A stretch of DNA of 41,029 nt from a virus, in the IMG/VR virus record IMGVR_UViG_3300022542_000239, positions 1 to 41,029 of that record; one strand, 5' to 3'. Position 1 is the stretch's first letter, and each line of letters starts with the position of its first letter. Both the position numbers and the translations under genes were made by a program. Positions 20,891 through 30,102 of this stretch are shown piece after piece. Under the pieces are notes generated by a model. It worked only from the letters and a program-made list of their open reading frames with translations. It did not search any database and had not been told where the DNA came from.

Positions 20891-21961
20891 ATGGCTGCTT
20901 TAATTACCAACTTAATAACAAACGTCACCGCTCCGGTAAACTTTTACCTGATGCAAGGACTTTTAAAAGCTGCTCGCGCAAACATGCCGTATTTTAACGG
21001 ATCTTTACCGGGTGAACTCATGGAAAACAAAGGTGCTTACTCAGTACGATATGAGCGCATCGAAAACCTCACCGCTGCTACTACAGCATTAGGTGAGCCA
21101 ACTGGCAACGCGGAATTTTTTAATGGCCGTGATGCTGTAAACCCAACCGTTACCCGTATTGACGCTAACATGGCTAAATACGGTAATGTTATCACTCTGA
21201 CCGAAGAAGTTGACTTGGTACAGGTTAATGCTCGCGCTATGCGTTTCATGGATACATTAGGTGAAAATGCTGGTCGTTCATTAAACTTACTGCAACAAAC
21301 AGCTATCCGTACAGGCGCAACTAGCAAGCGTTATGCTGGCGGTGTTGCAAGTGACGCAGTTGCAATCACTACTATCACGGCGGCCGATATTCGCTCTGTT
21401 GTAAATAACTTAAACCGTAATGACGCAATGCGTTTTGACAGCCTAAGTGATGGTTCAACTAAAATTGGTTCTGCTCCAATTCGTTCAAGCTACTTTGGTA
21501 CTTGCCATCCAGACGTTGAAGAAGATATTCGTCAAATCACAGGCTTCACTCCTGTTGAAGATTATGCTTCTCATACTGCGATTTATCCGGGTGAGTTTGG
21601 TACGTTAGGCGGAGTACGCTGGTGTGTATCTACCCTTGCACAAGTAACGTCTGCTGCAGGTACTACCTCAGTAAATGCTATGCGCGGCGCAGGTACAAGC
21701 ACTAATGATGTTTACTCTTGCTTAGTTTATGGTAAGGAAGCGATGGGTTCTGTTGGTCTTGGTGAAACAATGACTAAAGAAATATATCAGGGCGGCGATA
21801 CTATCCCTGCCGTTCAGTTGATTTCTCACGCACCGGGTAGTTCTGGTGTTGCAGATCCATTAAACGAAGTAGGCTCTTTAGGCTGGAAAGCGTTCCATGC
21901 TGGCGTTGTACTTAATACCGATTGGATATACGAAGTTCGGGTTCTATCGGCTGACATCTAA
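20891..21961 (+). CDS. Major capsid protein (N4-gp56 type, 356 aa)
   Basis: A strong AGGAGG precedes ATG 20891. The sequence matches the N4-gp56-type capsid pattern: a helical N-arm with LMQGLLKAARANMPYFNGS, a KYGNVITLTEEVD strand region at about 96-108, then RYAGG, CHPDVEEDIRQITGF and GRYL-like G-rich loops, and a C-terminal WKAFHAGVVLN. An HK97-like fold is expected. A terminator directly downstream supports very high expression. Confidence 0.88.
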   Translation: MAALITNLITNVTAPVNFYLMQGLLKAARANMPYFNGSLPGELMENKGAYSVRYERIENLTAATTALGEPTGNAEFFNGRDAVNPTVTRIDANMAKYGNVITLTEEVDLVQVNARAMRFMDTLGENAGRSLNLLQQTAIRTGATSKRYAGGVASDAVAITTITAADIRSVVNNLNRNDAMRFDSLSDGSTKIGSAPIRSSYFGTCHPDVEEDIRQITGFTPVEDYASHTAIYPGEFGTLGGVRWCVSTLAQVTSAAGTTSVNAMRGAGTSTNDVYSCLVYGKEAMGSVGLGETMTKEIYQGGDTIPAVQLISHAPGSSGVADPLNEVGSLGWKAFHAGVVLNTDWIYEVRVLSADI

Positions 21962-21969
21962 GCTATTAG

Positions 21970-21996
21970 AGGGGGCGAAAGCCCCTTCTTTCTTTG
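21970..21996 (+). terminator. Intrinsic terminator after the capsid gene
   Basis: GGGGC (21972-21976) and GCCCC (21981-21985) enclose a GAAA tetraloop, followed by TTCTTTCTTT. The mixed T tract suggests partial termination, which would set a high capsid-to-tail mRNA ratio. Confidence 0.75.
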
Positions 21997-22006
21997 AGGG
22001 GTTTAC

Positions 22007-22240
22007 ATGAGTAAGAAAAAAGCAATTAAAAAGATAGAAAAAGCTGTCTCTAAAGTGATTGATGGGACAGATGCAAAAGTCTTAATTAATGTTTATTCGC
22101 CAGGCCATGAGCCAAAAGAATTTAGAATTACTATCCCTAATATTTGCGGAACTGCAAACTTACAGCATCGTTCTCCTGAGAGTCTTGCAGAAGTTATTAT
22201 TGAGGGTTTACGCGCCAAATATGGCGGACGAGTTGGATAA
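22007..22240 (+). CDS. Hypothetical structural-region protein (77 aa)
   Basis: It begins KKKAIKKIEKAVSKVIDGTD, strongly basic, then a beta segment (KVLINVYSPGHEPKEFRITI). It lies between the terminator and the head-tail adaptor and overlaps the next start by one base. Unknown. Confidence 0.55.
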   Translation: MSKKKAIKKIEKAVSKVIDGTDAKVLINVYSPGHEPKEFRITIPNICGTANLQHRSPESLAEVIIEGLRAKYGGRVG

Positions 22241-22950
22241 TGAGCACGTTCCTTCAAGTTGTAAACAGAGTTTTACGCATTAATACCGTTATCGGTGCAG
22301 ATGATGATGATTTAACGACATTTGACGATACGCAGCATGTGGCGACTTTGCAGATAGCAAAGATTGCTATTCAATCCACTTTAACTGAATTAACCTCAGA
22401 TAGAATCATTCCTTTCGAGGAAGCTGATGGCACTATTACAGTGGCTACAGGTGCGAGGCTTTACGCTCTTCCTGCCGACTTTATCCGCTTTAAAGGTGAG
22501 AAACCTTTTTTATTGAAACTCGACGGAAGCAGTAATTCAGAAAATATTACAGTAAATGAATATCCTGGCGGAGAAGAAAAGCTCCGCAGACAGATTTTGG
22601 ACTATAGAGAGCAGCCAGGTGAGCCTCGATGGTTTTACCAAATTATGTCCTCTACTAAACAGATTGGCCTTTATCAGGTCCCTAACTCAGACGTAAATGG
22701 TGTTGTTTACCGTTTCCCGTATGAGAAGTCTGTTTATGTCACTGTAGCGGCCGATATAATGCCGTTTACCACCCAACAAGAATCGGATGCTTTCACTGAT
22801 ATGGCGGCAAGGCGATTCCAATTCATGTTTACTTCTCAACCTATTGAAGGATTAGAGCGCGACAGCGTGTACGCAACAGGCAAGGCTAATTTAATGAGCT
22901 TGCTGCGTAGGACAAATCCTACAGGAGCTTATGGATACACCTATCAATGA
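22240..22950 (+). CDS. Head-tail adaptor / tail completion protein (236 aa)
   Basis: It starts MSTFLQVVNRVLRINTVIG and holds YALPADFIRFK, PRWFYQIMSSTKQIGLYQVP and AARRFQFMFTS, the pattern of podovirus tail-tube A / gp4-like adaptor proteins that plug the portal. The location between capsid and the gp10-like nozzle fits this exactly. The role is assigned by family resemblance and context. Confidence 0.7.
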   Translation: MSTFLQVVNRVLRINTVIGADDDDLTTFDDTQHVATLQIAKIAIQSTLTELTSDRIIPFEEADGTITVATGARLYALPADFIRFKGEKPFLLKLDGSSNSENITVNEYPGGEEKLRRQILDYREQPGEPRWFYQIMSSTKQIGLYQVPNSDVNGVVYRFPYEKSVYVTVAADIMPFTTQQESDAFTDMAARRFQFMFTSQPIEGLERDSVYATGKANLMSLLRRTNPTGAYGYTYQ

Positions 22951-24734
22951 GAATGACCTTTGATGGCGGTTTGAACGAGAATGACGGCACTAAACCTAAT
23001 GAATGTCAGGAAGGGTATAACTTCGACCTCGTTTTTGGTGATACCAATTTAACGCCAAGAAAGCCTTTAGATTTAAAAGGAACCTCTACATTAGGCGGTG
23101 AAATTGCAGGAATAATGCAGTTAATCAAAAGAGACGATTCTGAAACAACCATCATATTTGATGATGACACTTCTACTCCAACCATTTACTTATGGGACGG
23201 AGATGCAACATTCACATCAAAGCGTACAGTTAATTTGGTAACAGGATCTAAATTAAGAGGCGTTTATTACCCACTAGATGACGTTTTATCTATTGTGGAT
23301 ATTTCCAAGAATACCCCTTTAATGCAATGGGACGGCACATCCTGCACAAGGCACAAAACTGCTTTAACGGACGCTGCGGGCGCTTCTGTCACAGGTATAA
23401 CGCGATCAATCTCTACGGCAACAGTAACTTACGCAGGAGCACATGGAAAAGCCATAGGCGACCTAATAACGATTATCGGTGCTGACCAAGCAGGCTATAA
23501 TGGCGAGCATGAAGTATTAACCGTTCCTACAACCACCACCCTAACGTATGCGGTGGATTCCGGCACTGTTACGCCTGCCACGGGCACTATTACAGCGGAT
23601 GGCGAAGTCACTCTTTATGCTAAATACGGCGCAGTCCACAACGGAAGATTATGGTTATTTAACGTAACAACAGATTCATCAGACACTCCTCATTTAATGG
23701 TGGCATCAGCATTTGAGAATATAGAAAATTTTGATACTGCAGCAAGAGCAGAGGACGGCACAGTAACAGCAGATGAGGCTTTCTATATCCTTACACCTGA
23801 CTTAAAGCCTATTAACGGCGTAGCTCAATTCAATAAAGAGCTAATCGTTTCCAGTGTCGACGGCAAGTTATTCCGCCTAACAGGGAATGATGCCACTAAT
23901 TATAGGTGGGTTGATTATTATTCTGGATCTGCAGCAATCGGCACAGAAACAATGGTTAATTTCGGTAATGATGTTGCGTTAATGCGTAGCGGAGGCCGGA
24001 TAGATACATTGAGACAGACAGACGCCTCTGGTGACGTGACCGTTGATGATATTTCGAGATGGATACCCGATACGGTAAAAGACGTTACAGACGCTATTAC
24101 GGTTTATGATAGCGATTATCAGAAGATCTATTTCTTCGTTCAAGGAGAGGTCTTAGTTTTATATAAGGAAAATCTGTATGGGACTGACTCTTCTCCGTGG
24201 GGAATATTTAAGACAGCATTGACTTTCAATTTCAATACTTCGGCTGCTGTGAGAATTAGACGGCCGGGGCTTTCTACTTATTCAGTTTATGTTGGCGGAG
24301 CAACCGGCGAGATATACGACTTAAATGGTGGGGGTGACGGGGATGAGGGTACGACAGGCATCCAGATGAAACGGCGTACAAACCTGATTGAAGAATTAAA
24401 AACAAAGGAAGGTATGTTATTTGGCTCCGTTCAATACAGAAGAAAAGGGGCGGTTGACTTAAATATGTCTTGCGATTGGTCTGAGGAATATAACGTAACA
24501 ACCGCTACTATTAACCTAAAAGGTCGTGATGAAACCGACGATCCATCACCACCCTATTACGGAGCAGATATTTATTACAATGACACAGTTTATTATAATG
24601 CTGGCTTTGCTTTCGATGGGAAGCTGACAACTCAGCGATTCTCTCCTGGTGGGCGTGGCCCATCTTTCTTTTTTGAAGTAAATACGGATTCCATCTATAA
24701 TTTTCAAGTAGATCACATCACATTGGAGGCGTAA
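22947..24734 (+). CDS. Tail nozzle / DNA stabilisation protein (gp10-like, 595 aa)
   Basis: The opening TFDGGLNENDGTKPNECQEGYNF, repeated beta motifs (NGRLWLFNV, FNKELIVSSVDGKLFRLTG, IYLWDGD) and length match the beta-propeller nozzle proteins of P22 gp10 / tubular-B type. An inserted Ig-like domain at about residues 150-225 (AHGKAIGDLITIIGADQAGYNG) is a common surface insert. It extends the tail channel and holds DNA in. It overlaps its neighbours by one to four bases. Confidence 0.8.
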   Translation: MRMTFDGGLNENDGTKPNECQEGYNFDLVFGDTNLTPRKPLDLKGTSTLGGEIAGIMQLIKRDDSETTIIFDDDTSTPTIYLWDGDATFTSKRTVNLVTGSKLRGVYYPLDDVLSIVDISKNTPLMQWDGTSCTRHKTALTDAAGASVTGITRSISTATVTYAGAHGKAIGDLITIIGADQAGYNGEHEVLTVPTTTTLTYAVDSGTVTPATGTITADGEVTLYAKYGAVHNGRLWLFNVTTDSSDTPHLMVASAFENIENFDTAARAEDGTVTADEAFYILTPDLKPINGVAQFNKELIVSSVDGKLFRLTGNDATNYRWVDYYSGSAAIGTETMVNFGNDVALMRSGGRIDTLRQTDASGDVTVDDISRWIPDTVKDVTDAITVYDSDYQKIYFFVQGEVLVLYKENLYGTDSSPWGIFKTALTFNFNTSAAVRIRRPGLSTYSVYVGGATGEIYDLNGGGDGDEGTTGIQMKRRTNLIEELKTKEGMLFGSVQYRRKGAVDLNMSCDWSEEYNVTTATINLKGRDETDDPSPPYYGADIYYNDTVYYNAGFAFDGKLTTQRFSPGGRGPSFFFEVNTDSIYNFQVDHITLEA

Positions 24735-25270
24735 TGAAGCCTAAAGAACGCAGAGACCGTTTGTTTAAAACGAGTCGGCCGAATATCAGAGAAATGTCGT
24801 TAGTTGACCAACAGGGTTATACTAAGGATATGAGTATATTATGGGGTGCTTATAAACAGGGATCGTTTAAGATCCCGGAAGTATCTCAAGAAGAATTTGC
24901 TAATTGTATGATGGAAGAAATTAATCCTTATCAAAAGAAATGGCTGATAGAAGATGAAAATGCAAAATATGAAAGTGGATATGGACCAGTAGCAATGGTT
25001 TGCGCTGTTTACAATGGATGGGAATTAGAGCCACATTTAGAAGTGTTTAAATGGGCAACCAAGCGCAATATTTTAAGATTAGCGGTGAGCTTTTTCCAAA
25101 TGATGCGCTATGATAAGAGTATTGGGATAGTGAATGTTTACTCACTAAAAGACTCAAAGAACTTTTTTAACCATGTATCGAAATATGGTGTTTTGAAATA
25201 TGCCGCTAAAATCCCTGATGGCGATGAAAGAGGCGATAGGTATATTTATTATATCCGAGGAAGAAAATGA
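24734..25270 (+). CDS. GNAT-like tail-region protein (178 aa)
   Basis: The N-terminal REMSLVDQQGYTKDMSILW, GYGPVAMVCAVYNGWELEPH, TKRNILRLAVSFFQMMRY and FFNHVSKYGVLKYAAKIP follow a GNAT-acyltransferase-like order found in podovirus genes beside internal virion proteins. Classical acetyl-CoA pocket residues (Q/RxxGxG/A) are not evident, so it may be a structural, inactive GNAT fold. It precedes the ejection genes. Confidence 0.6.
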   Translation: MKPKERRDRLFKTSRPNIREMSLVDQQGYTKDMSILWGAYKQGSFKIPEVSQEEFANCMMEEINPYQKKWLIEDENAKYESGYGPVAMVCAVYNGWELEPHLEVFKWATKRNILRLAVSFFQMMRYDKSIGIVNVYSLKDSKNFFNHVSKYGVLKYAAKIPDGDERGDRYIYYIRGRK

Positions 25271-26217
25271 GCGATTTACTTGATCTTAATAGAAAGATAG
25301 GCGGAGATGTACTTAATCTTAGTGGCAGCAGCGAAGATGATTTAGTCGCTCAACGCTTAGGTCTTGCGCCACCTTCGCTTCAATCAAGAGGCGTTGGGCC
25401 AACCTTTACAAGCGGCGAGAGCTCGATCGATGAGTTTGGGGTAACGATAGATCCAGCTATTGCGGCCAGAAAAGAAAGAGGTATTGGCATGGTAGGAGAC
25501 TCCCTATCAGGCTTACAGCAATCCAGAGAATCATTAGGCTCAAGACAGGATTTTATCAGCAACAGAACGAACCCATTAATGCAATCCACTTTAAATCAGC
25601 GGTCTAACCTTAGAGAAAGGCAAAGAAAAACGGGTATGAGTGGAGAATTTGGAAGGCAGTCTACAGAAACATTTGATATTAATGCTCGAAGAACAATGGA
25701 GCAGGCTCAAGCAGGCGCATTTAATGAATTTGAATCACTTTCACAGTCTTTTGACCGATCAGAAGGTGGATTATTACGGCTACAGGAAGCGATAGGTAAG
25801 GCTGATTTCGCACAACAAGCCCAAGCAAGAGGAATGTCCAGAGATTTATTATCGCAGCTTGTCGATATTCATCTGACAGAGCAGGGCATCAGGACTGATA
25901 AAGCAACGGCTAGGGGTGAAATGACAGGCGCGGGATTAAGTATTATCGGTAAATTCTTTAGTAGCCGGACATTTAAGCACGATAAAAGCCCGTTAGACAA
26001 TCAACAGATTCTTAACTCAATGATGGAATTAAATGTTGAAAAATGGAAATACAACGGCGAAGAAGTCGAGCACATCGGTTGTTACGCAGAGGACTTCAAT
26101 GAGAAGTTTGGCGTGAAAGGCGAAAAGACTATTAGCGTGGTTGATATTGTTGGCGTACTAATGTCGTCTATTCAAGCACAACAAGAGCAGATAAATGAAT
26201 TGAAGAGGAAGGTATAA
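25267..26217 (+). CDS. Ejection-type protein with C-terminal S74-like chaperone domain (316 aa)
   Basis: Residues about 70-215 form a Gln/Ser/Arg-rich helical region paralogous to the next protein. Residues 231-316 (FSSRTFKHDK ... EHIGCYAEDFNEKFG ... a final coiled coil) match the intramolecular chaperone (peptidase S74) domain, with Ser-Lys dyad candidates in SSRTFKHDK. In fibres this domain trimerises and cleaves itself off; here it is on a presumed internal or tail-associated protein. No signal or TM segment is present. Confidence 0.7.
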   Translation: MSDLLDLNRKIGGDVLNLSGSSEDDLVAQRLGLAPPSLQSRGVGPTFTSGESSIDEFGVTIDPAIAARKERGIGMVGDSLSGLQQSRESLGSRQDFISNRTNPLMQSTLNQRSNLRERQRKTGMSGEFGRQSTETFDINARRTMEQAQAGAFNEFESLSQSFDRSEGGLLRLQEAIGKADFAQQAQARGMSRDLLSQLVDIHLTEQGIRTDKATARGEMTGAGLSIIGKFFSSRTFKHDKSPLDNQQILNSMMELNVEKWKYNGEEVEHIGCYAEDFNEKFGVKGEKTISVVDIVGVLMSSIQAQQEQINELKRKV

Positions 26218-26921
26218 TGGCTTCTACTGACTTTACCAGAAGGTTTTTATTTGGCGATCAGGGGCCTGTTGTGCAGGAGCCTGCCAGTCAAGGCAGGCCC
26301 GATCTCATGACTATATTACAAAGAGGGTTTGAGCAAAAAAGGAGCGCAGCCGAAGGCGCAACCGCAGCTAATGTACCACCTGATCCGCTTGATAATCCAA
26401 GCCTTGTCCATCCTGGATTAGATAGAGTGGGCGAAATGCAAGGCGACTTAGGTAGTCGTTTAGGACTATTAAGAGAGAATCGTCAATTTCTATCTAATGC
26501 CGCTGCACAACCCTTTATGCAGCAAATCTCTGAACAAGAAGGGTTTGCCCGCAGACAAGTTGGATTAGAAGGTTCTTTAGGCGACAGACGGCGATCTGAT
26601 ATTGCAAACCAAGCTGACCTCGCAAGACAAAACGTGCGCTCTCAAGCCTTTGGCCAGCAAATACAATCAGAGCAAGGGTTGTTACAGTTGCAAAATGACT
26701 TCTCTGCTATGTTTAATGAAATGGCGAATACTCAATTTTCCCAAGCCCTATCAGGATTAGGCGAAGAAATAGATAGATACATGGCTGAAAAAGGCCGTGA
26801 CTTAAAATATGCAGATTTAGCGACAAAAGCGCAGGCCACATCAAATAGAATGATGGGCAGATTAGCAGGCGGGCTTGCTAGTGCTTTTGAAGATAATGAC
26901 GACTCAGGATTGCAAAGATAA
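26217..26921 (+). CDS. Ejection-type protein, paralogue of the upstream gene (234 aa)
   Basis: The segment from about residue 70 (RVGEMQGDLGSRLGLLREN, RQFLSNAAAQPFMQQISEQE ... SDIANQADLARQ) aligns by eye with RGIGMVGDSLSGLQQSRES, RQDFISNRTNPLMQSTLNQR ... and TFDINARRTMEQ of the preceding protein, but it lacks the S74 tail. A tandem duplication is likely. Gln-rich helical proteins here are typical of podovirus ejection proteins that follow DNA into the cell. Confidence 0.65.
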   Translation: MASTDFTRRFLFGDQGPVVQEPASQGRPDLMTILQRGFEQKRSAAEGATAANVPPDPLDNPSLVHPGLDRVGEMQGDLGSRLGLLRENRQFLSNAAAQPFMQQISEQEGFARRQVGLEGSLGDRRRSDIANQADLARQNVRSQAFGQQIQSEQGLLQLQNDFSAMFNEMANTQFSQALSGLGEEIDRYMAEKGRDLKYADLATKAQATSNRMMGRLAGGLASAFEDNDDSGLQR

Positions 26922-28024
26922 TGGGACAGAAATTTAGCAAGTTTATGAACGCTCTTGGCGGAGCATTGAATCCGCAGGTCTTTCAGATTAATGCAGCCAA
27001 TGAAGCAGCAGAGCAAGCCGAAATAAACCTCCAAAACAGAACCCAAAGAGATAACGACCTCAAGATTCTTGTCGGCGGGCTTTCTGCTAAATCTGCCCTT
27101 ATTCAGAAAATGGGCGTTGATGATCCAAGAGTACTGAAAATAGTAGAGGGTGCAAAAGACTCTATTCAAAACTCCAATCAGTCCCCGCAAACAAAGAGAA
27201 ATTTAATGGGGGCATACGGGGATGAATTAGCTTTTGTAGCTGGAGTGGGAAGGGATAAACCAAAAGGCAAAGCATTTAACGCGATAGATGAAAAAGGCAA
27301 TCCTGTAATGGCCGTCCAGAATAGTAAAGGGCAGATTGTTGATGCTTCAACATTTGAACACAAACCTAACTGGACTAAGGCTCCAACAAGAGCTGAAACT
27401 GGCGGGGCAGGAGCCTTCACCAAAAAAACGCAGGGCGCTATAGAGGATCAGTTATTAAAAGGATTTCAAGGAAAGGACAGAATAAAAGCAATAAGAGCTG
27501 GATTTAGGCCGGAGTTTACAGAGATTGGAACAAAGGCATCAATTAAATTCACGGCTTTCCTTGAAAAATTAGGCGTCCCTTCTAGCAAGGCCAGCAAAAA
27601 AGAACTTGGAGAGTTTACAACTTTTGCAAGAAATACGGTGCAGAATCTAAATCAACATATCAGAGACAGGACTGGCGCGGTTATGAACGCAGCAGAAACG
27701 CCTAGATTAATGCAAGAGGTTCCTATTCTCGGCGTTGGCTTGCTTGATGGCGATAGTAAGACACAGTTTAAAGCAAAAATGGAGGGCGTGTTAAAATCCT
27801 ACGAGGCTGCCGAAGCAAGGCTTTTATATGTCCTGGAGAATGGTTTAACGCCTGATAAGTCTGAGTCTGACGGAAAGGGCGGATGGAAAGAGGTTTCATC
27901 TAGCGGATTACCTTTAGATGATTTTAAAAATCTCCCTCCTGCGCCAGATAATGTTGATGTGGGATTATGGAATAAGATGTTACCGAAAGATAGAAGGCGA
28001 TTACACAGCCTGATGAATAGATAA
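26921..28024 (+). CDS. Putative ejection protein (367 aa)
   Basis: The N-terminus (MGQKFSKFMNALGGALNPQV, NAANEAAEQAEINLQNR) is a helical, Gly/Ala-rich segment; the rest is soluble, basic and helical. It begins on the last base of the previous stop. No enzymatic motif is recognised; the role is assigned by position between two similar large proteins and the tail fibres. Confidence 0.55.
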   Translation: MGQKFSKFMNALGGALNPQVFQINAANEAAEQAEINLQNRTQRDNDLKILVGGLSAKSALIQKMGVDDPRVLKIVEGAKDSIQNSNQSPQTKRNLMGAYGDELAFVAGVGRDKPKGKAFNAIDEKGNPVMAVQNSKGQIVDASTFEHKPNWTKAPTRAETGGAGAFTKKTQGAIEDQLLKGFQGKDRIKAIRAGFRPEFTEIGTKASIKFTAFLEKLGVPSSKASKKELGEFTTFARNTVQNLNQHIRDRTGAVMNAAETPRLMQEVPILGVGLLDGDSKTQFKAKMEGVLKSYEAAEARLLYVLENGLTPDKSESDGKGGWKEVSSSGLPLDDFKNLPPAPDNVDVGLWNKMLPKDRRRLHSLMNR

Positions 28025-28026
28025 TT

Positions 28027-30102
28027 ATGGCCATTAATCCTCAAGAATTATTAATTAAACTCGAAGCTGAAAAAGAAGCCAACGGGACAGATCCCAATGC
28101 GCTATTAGACCAGTTAGAATCAGAGGTTAAGAATAACCCCGTCATTATTGATGGCGGTGTTGCGTCTAATGATTCTGGTGGTTCGCCGGAAAAATCATTT
28201 ATGGAATCTTTATCTATAGATATGCTGCCTCATGCTGTTCAAGGTGTGGCTAAGGCGGCACAAATAATAGCTTCTCCAGCAGAAGAAATAGAGGCAACCA
28301 AGAAAACAATAGTGGGTAGCGCTATCTCAGGAGCAAAAGGCTTTGTTCAATCAGGGCAAGGTTTGAAGCAGATCACATTAGAAGCTGCTGAAAAAATGGG
28401 AATAGTAGAGGAAGGAACAGCGGAAGCCTACACAAGCAAAACAACAGAAGAGAGGAAGCTGTTTGCTAAAGAGTTTAATCGAGAGTTTGGCGATCAGATT
28501 GAGTTTGATATATCAGCAGGCGTAGGTAGTGCCATACCGTCATTACTTGTTTTTAGAAAGCTACCCGTTGGAGAAACAGTGAAAGGCACTATGGCTATCG
28601 GCGGTGGTGTTGGCGGGGTTACAGGATTAACCAGTTTTATACCGAAAGACTCAGAAGAGAGCCGATTGTTTAACACGCTACAGGGAACAGGGGTAGGTAT
28701 TGCTTTATCTGGGCTATTTAATATATTTCCGGCAGTAAGAAACAAAGTAAGAGAGATGCTAGGAAAGGCTGCTAGAACAAAAGAGGCAACAAAAGCATTA
28801 GAGTTAAGCACAAGAACAAAGACTGACTTTAAGTTATCACAGGTAACTGATGATCCGATTGCGTTGCAATTAGAGAAAATATCTCAAGCCACTCTTGAAG
28901 GAGAGAGGCAAGCAAATAAACTAGCGTCAAAACAGATACAGCAAAATTTAAGTTTCTGGAAACGTACTGCTGCTAAATTTAGCGGTTCTAAAAAAGATTT
29001 TGGTACGCACTTGGAGAAAGTCTTTAAAAAGACATTAGGCGACTCCTCTTCCGGTACAGGGCTTGTTGGGGCGAGAGCGAAACAAGCAAAGATTGATTAT
29101 GCCGCCGTAAGCAAGGCAAGTGGCGGCCAGAAAAACATACCTATATTCAATTTCATGGAGTCAGTTAAATCCACCCTGTCTAAAAACAGGACTTCTTCTA
29201 GCGAAGAAAAGGTCAAGCTCGCAAAGAAATTATTGAAGATAGCTAAAAGATTTAAGTCTGGTAAAATTAATGGTGAGCAGATGCAAGACCTATTGGAAAC
29301 ATTTGGTGCTGCATCAAAAGGAACTGGCAGAATATTCTCAGATATTGATTCGTCAATAGAGAGAAGTATGGCGAAAAAGATGTTCTCATCAATACAGAAG
29401 GATCTTAAATCGGCAGCCAATAGTAAGATTGCCGGTGCAGCAGAATTAAAGATAGCAAGAGACAATTACGCTAAAAATAGTGAGGCAATAAAAGCATTAG
29501 AGAAATCTGCTCTTGGTACATTGTTTGGGCCTAAAACGGTCAAGACAGCGGAAAGCATAGAGAAAACATTTGCCAGCATGAATAGCGGTCAGATAAAGGG
29601 CGTTATGGGCGTGCTATCTAAAACAGATCCAACCCTACAAGGCAGGCTGCAAAGATTCTGGATTGAGAATCAAATAAAGAAATCTGCTATTACCAAAGGA
29701 TTCGACCAAAATATATTTAGTCCAGAAGGGATGCTGAAACTAAAAAGCGGATTATCAAGAGATACCTTTAAGGCGGTGTTCAATACCGCAGCGTCAAGAA
29801 GGCAAGTAATGGATGGCATTAGGTCTGTACAAAGAATTATAGTTTCAAATTCTAAAGCTGCATCCTCATTTGGCGCATTTATTAAAAATGCAGCCGGTGT
29901 TGCCGCCTCTATGGATAGGACGTTCATAGCAAGGCTTGGGGCAGAGGTGCTTACCCCAAAAGCGATTGCTGGATATGTTAGCTCAAAAGAAGGCGTGACT
30001 TTATTGAGAACGCTTGCTAAAACAAATAATGTTAATGCTGGCGCAGCTATCCTTATTAAGTTAAATGAATTAAGAAAAGAGGAAGATCAGAATGGGGACT
30101 AA
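28027..30102 (+). CDS. Large putative ejection / internal virion protein (691 aa)
   Basis: Residues about 55-230 contain several Gly/Ala/Val-rich hydrophobic stretches (VGSAISGAKGFVQSGQG, AIGGGVGGVTGLTSFIP, GVGIALSGLFNIFP), which could insert into a membrane. The remaining ~460 residues are Lys/Ser-rich helices. That architecture fits proteins that build a DNA conduit across the host envelope. No lytic transglycosylase motif is seen. The next gene starts 11 bases before its end. Confidence 0.6.
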   Translation: MAINPQELLIKLEAEKEANGTDPNALLDQLESEVKNNPVIIDGGVASNDSGGSPEKSFMESLSIDMLPHAVQGVAKAAQIIASPAEEIEATKKTIVGSAISGAKGFVQSGQGLKQITLEAAEKMGIVEEGTAEAYTSKTTEERKLFAKEFNREFGDQIEFDISAGVGSAIPSLLVFRKLPVGETVKGTMAIGGGVGGVTGLTSFIPKDSEESRLFNTLQGTGVGIALSGLFNIFPAVRNKVREMLGKAARTKEATKALELSTRTKTDFKLSQVTDDPIALQLEKISQATLEGERQANKLASKQIQQNLSFWKRTAAKFSGSKKDFGTHLEKVFKKTLGDSSSGTGLVGARAKQAKIDYAAVSKASGGQKNIPIFNFMESVKSTLSKNRTSSSEEKVKLAKKLLKIAKRFKSGKINGEQMQDLLETFGAASKGTGRIFSDIDSSIERSMAKKMFSSIQKDLKSAANSKIAGAAELKIARDNYAKNSEAIKALEKSALGTLFGPKTVKTAESIEKTFASMNSGQIKGVMGVLSKTDPTLQGRLQRFWIENQIKKSAITKGFDQNIFSPEGMLKLKSGLSRDTFKAVFNTAASRRQVMDGIRSVQRIIVSNSKAASSFGAFIKNAAGVAASMDRTFIARLGAEVLTPKAIAGYVSSKEGVTLLRTLAKTNNVNAGAAILIKLNELRKEEDQNGD

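Noticed and set aside
26732-27190. Minus-strand open frame (152 aa) over ejection-protein genes
   Set aside because: Opposite two well-supported overlapping genes, no ribosome site, no recognisable domain.
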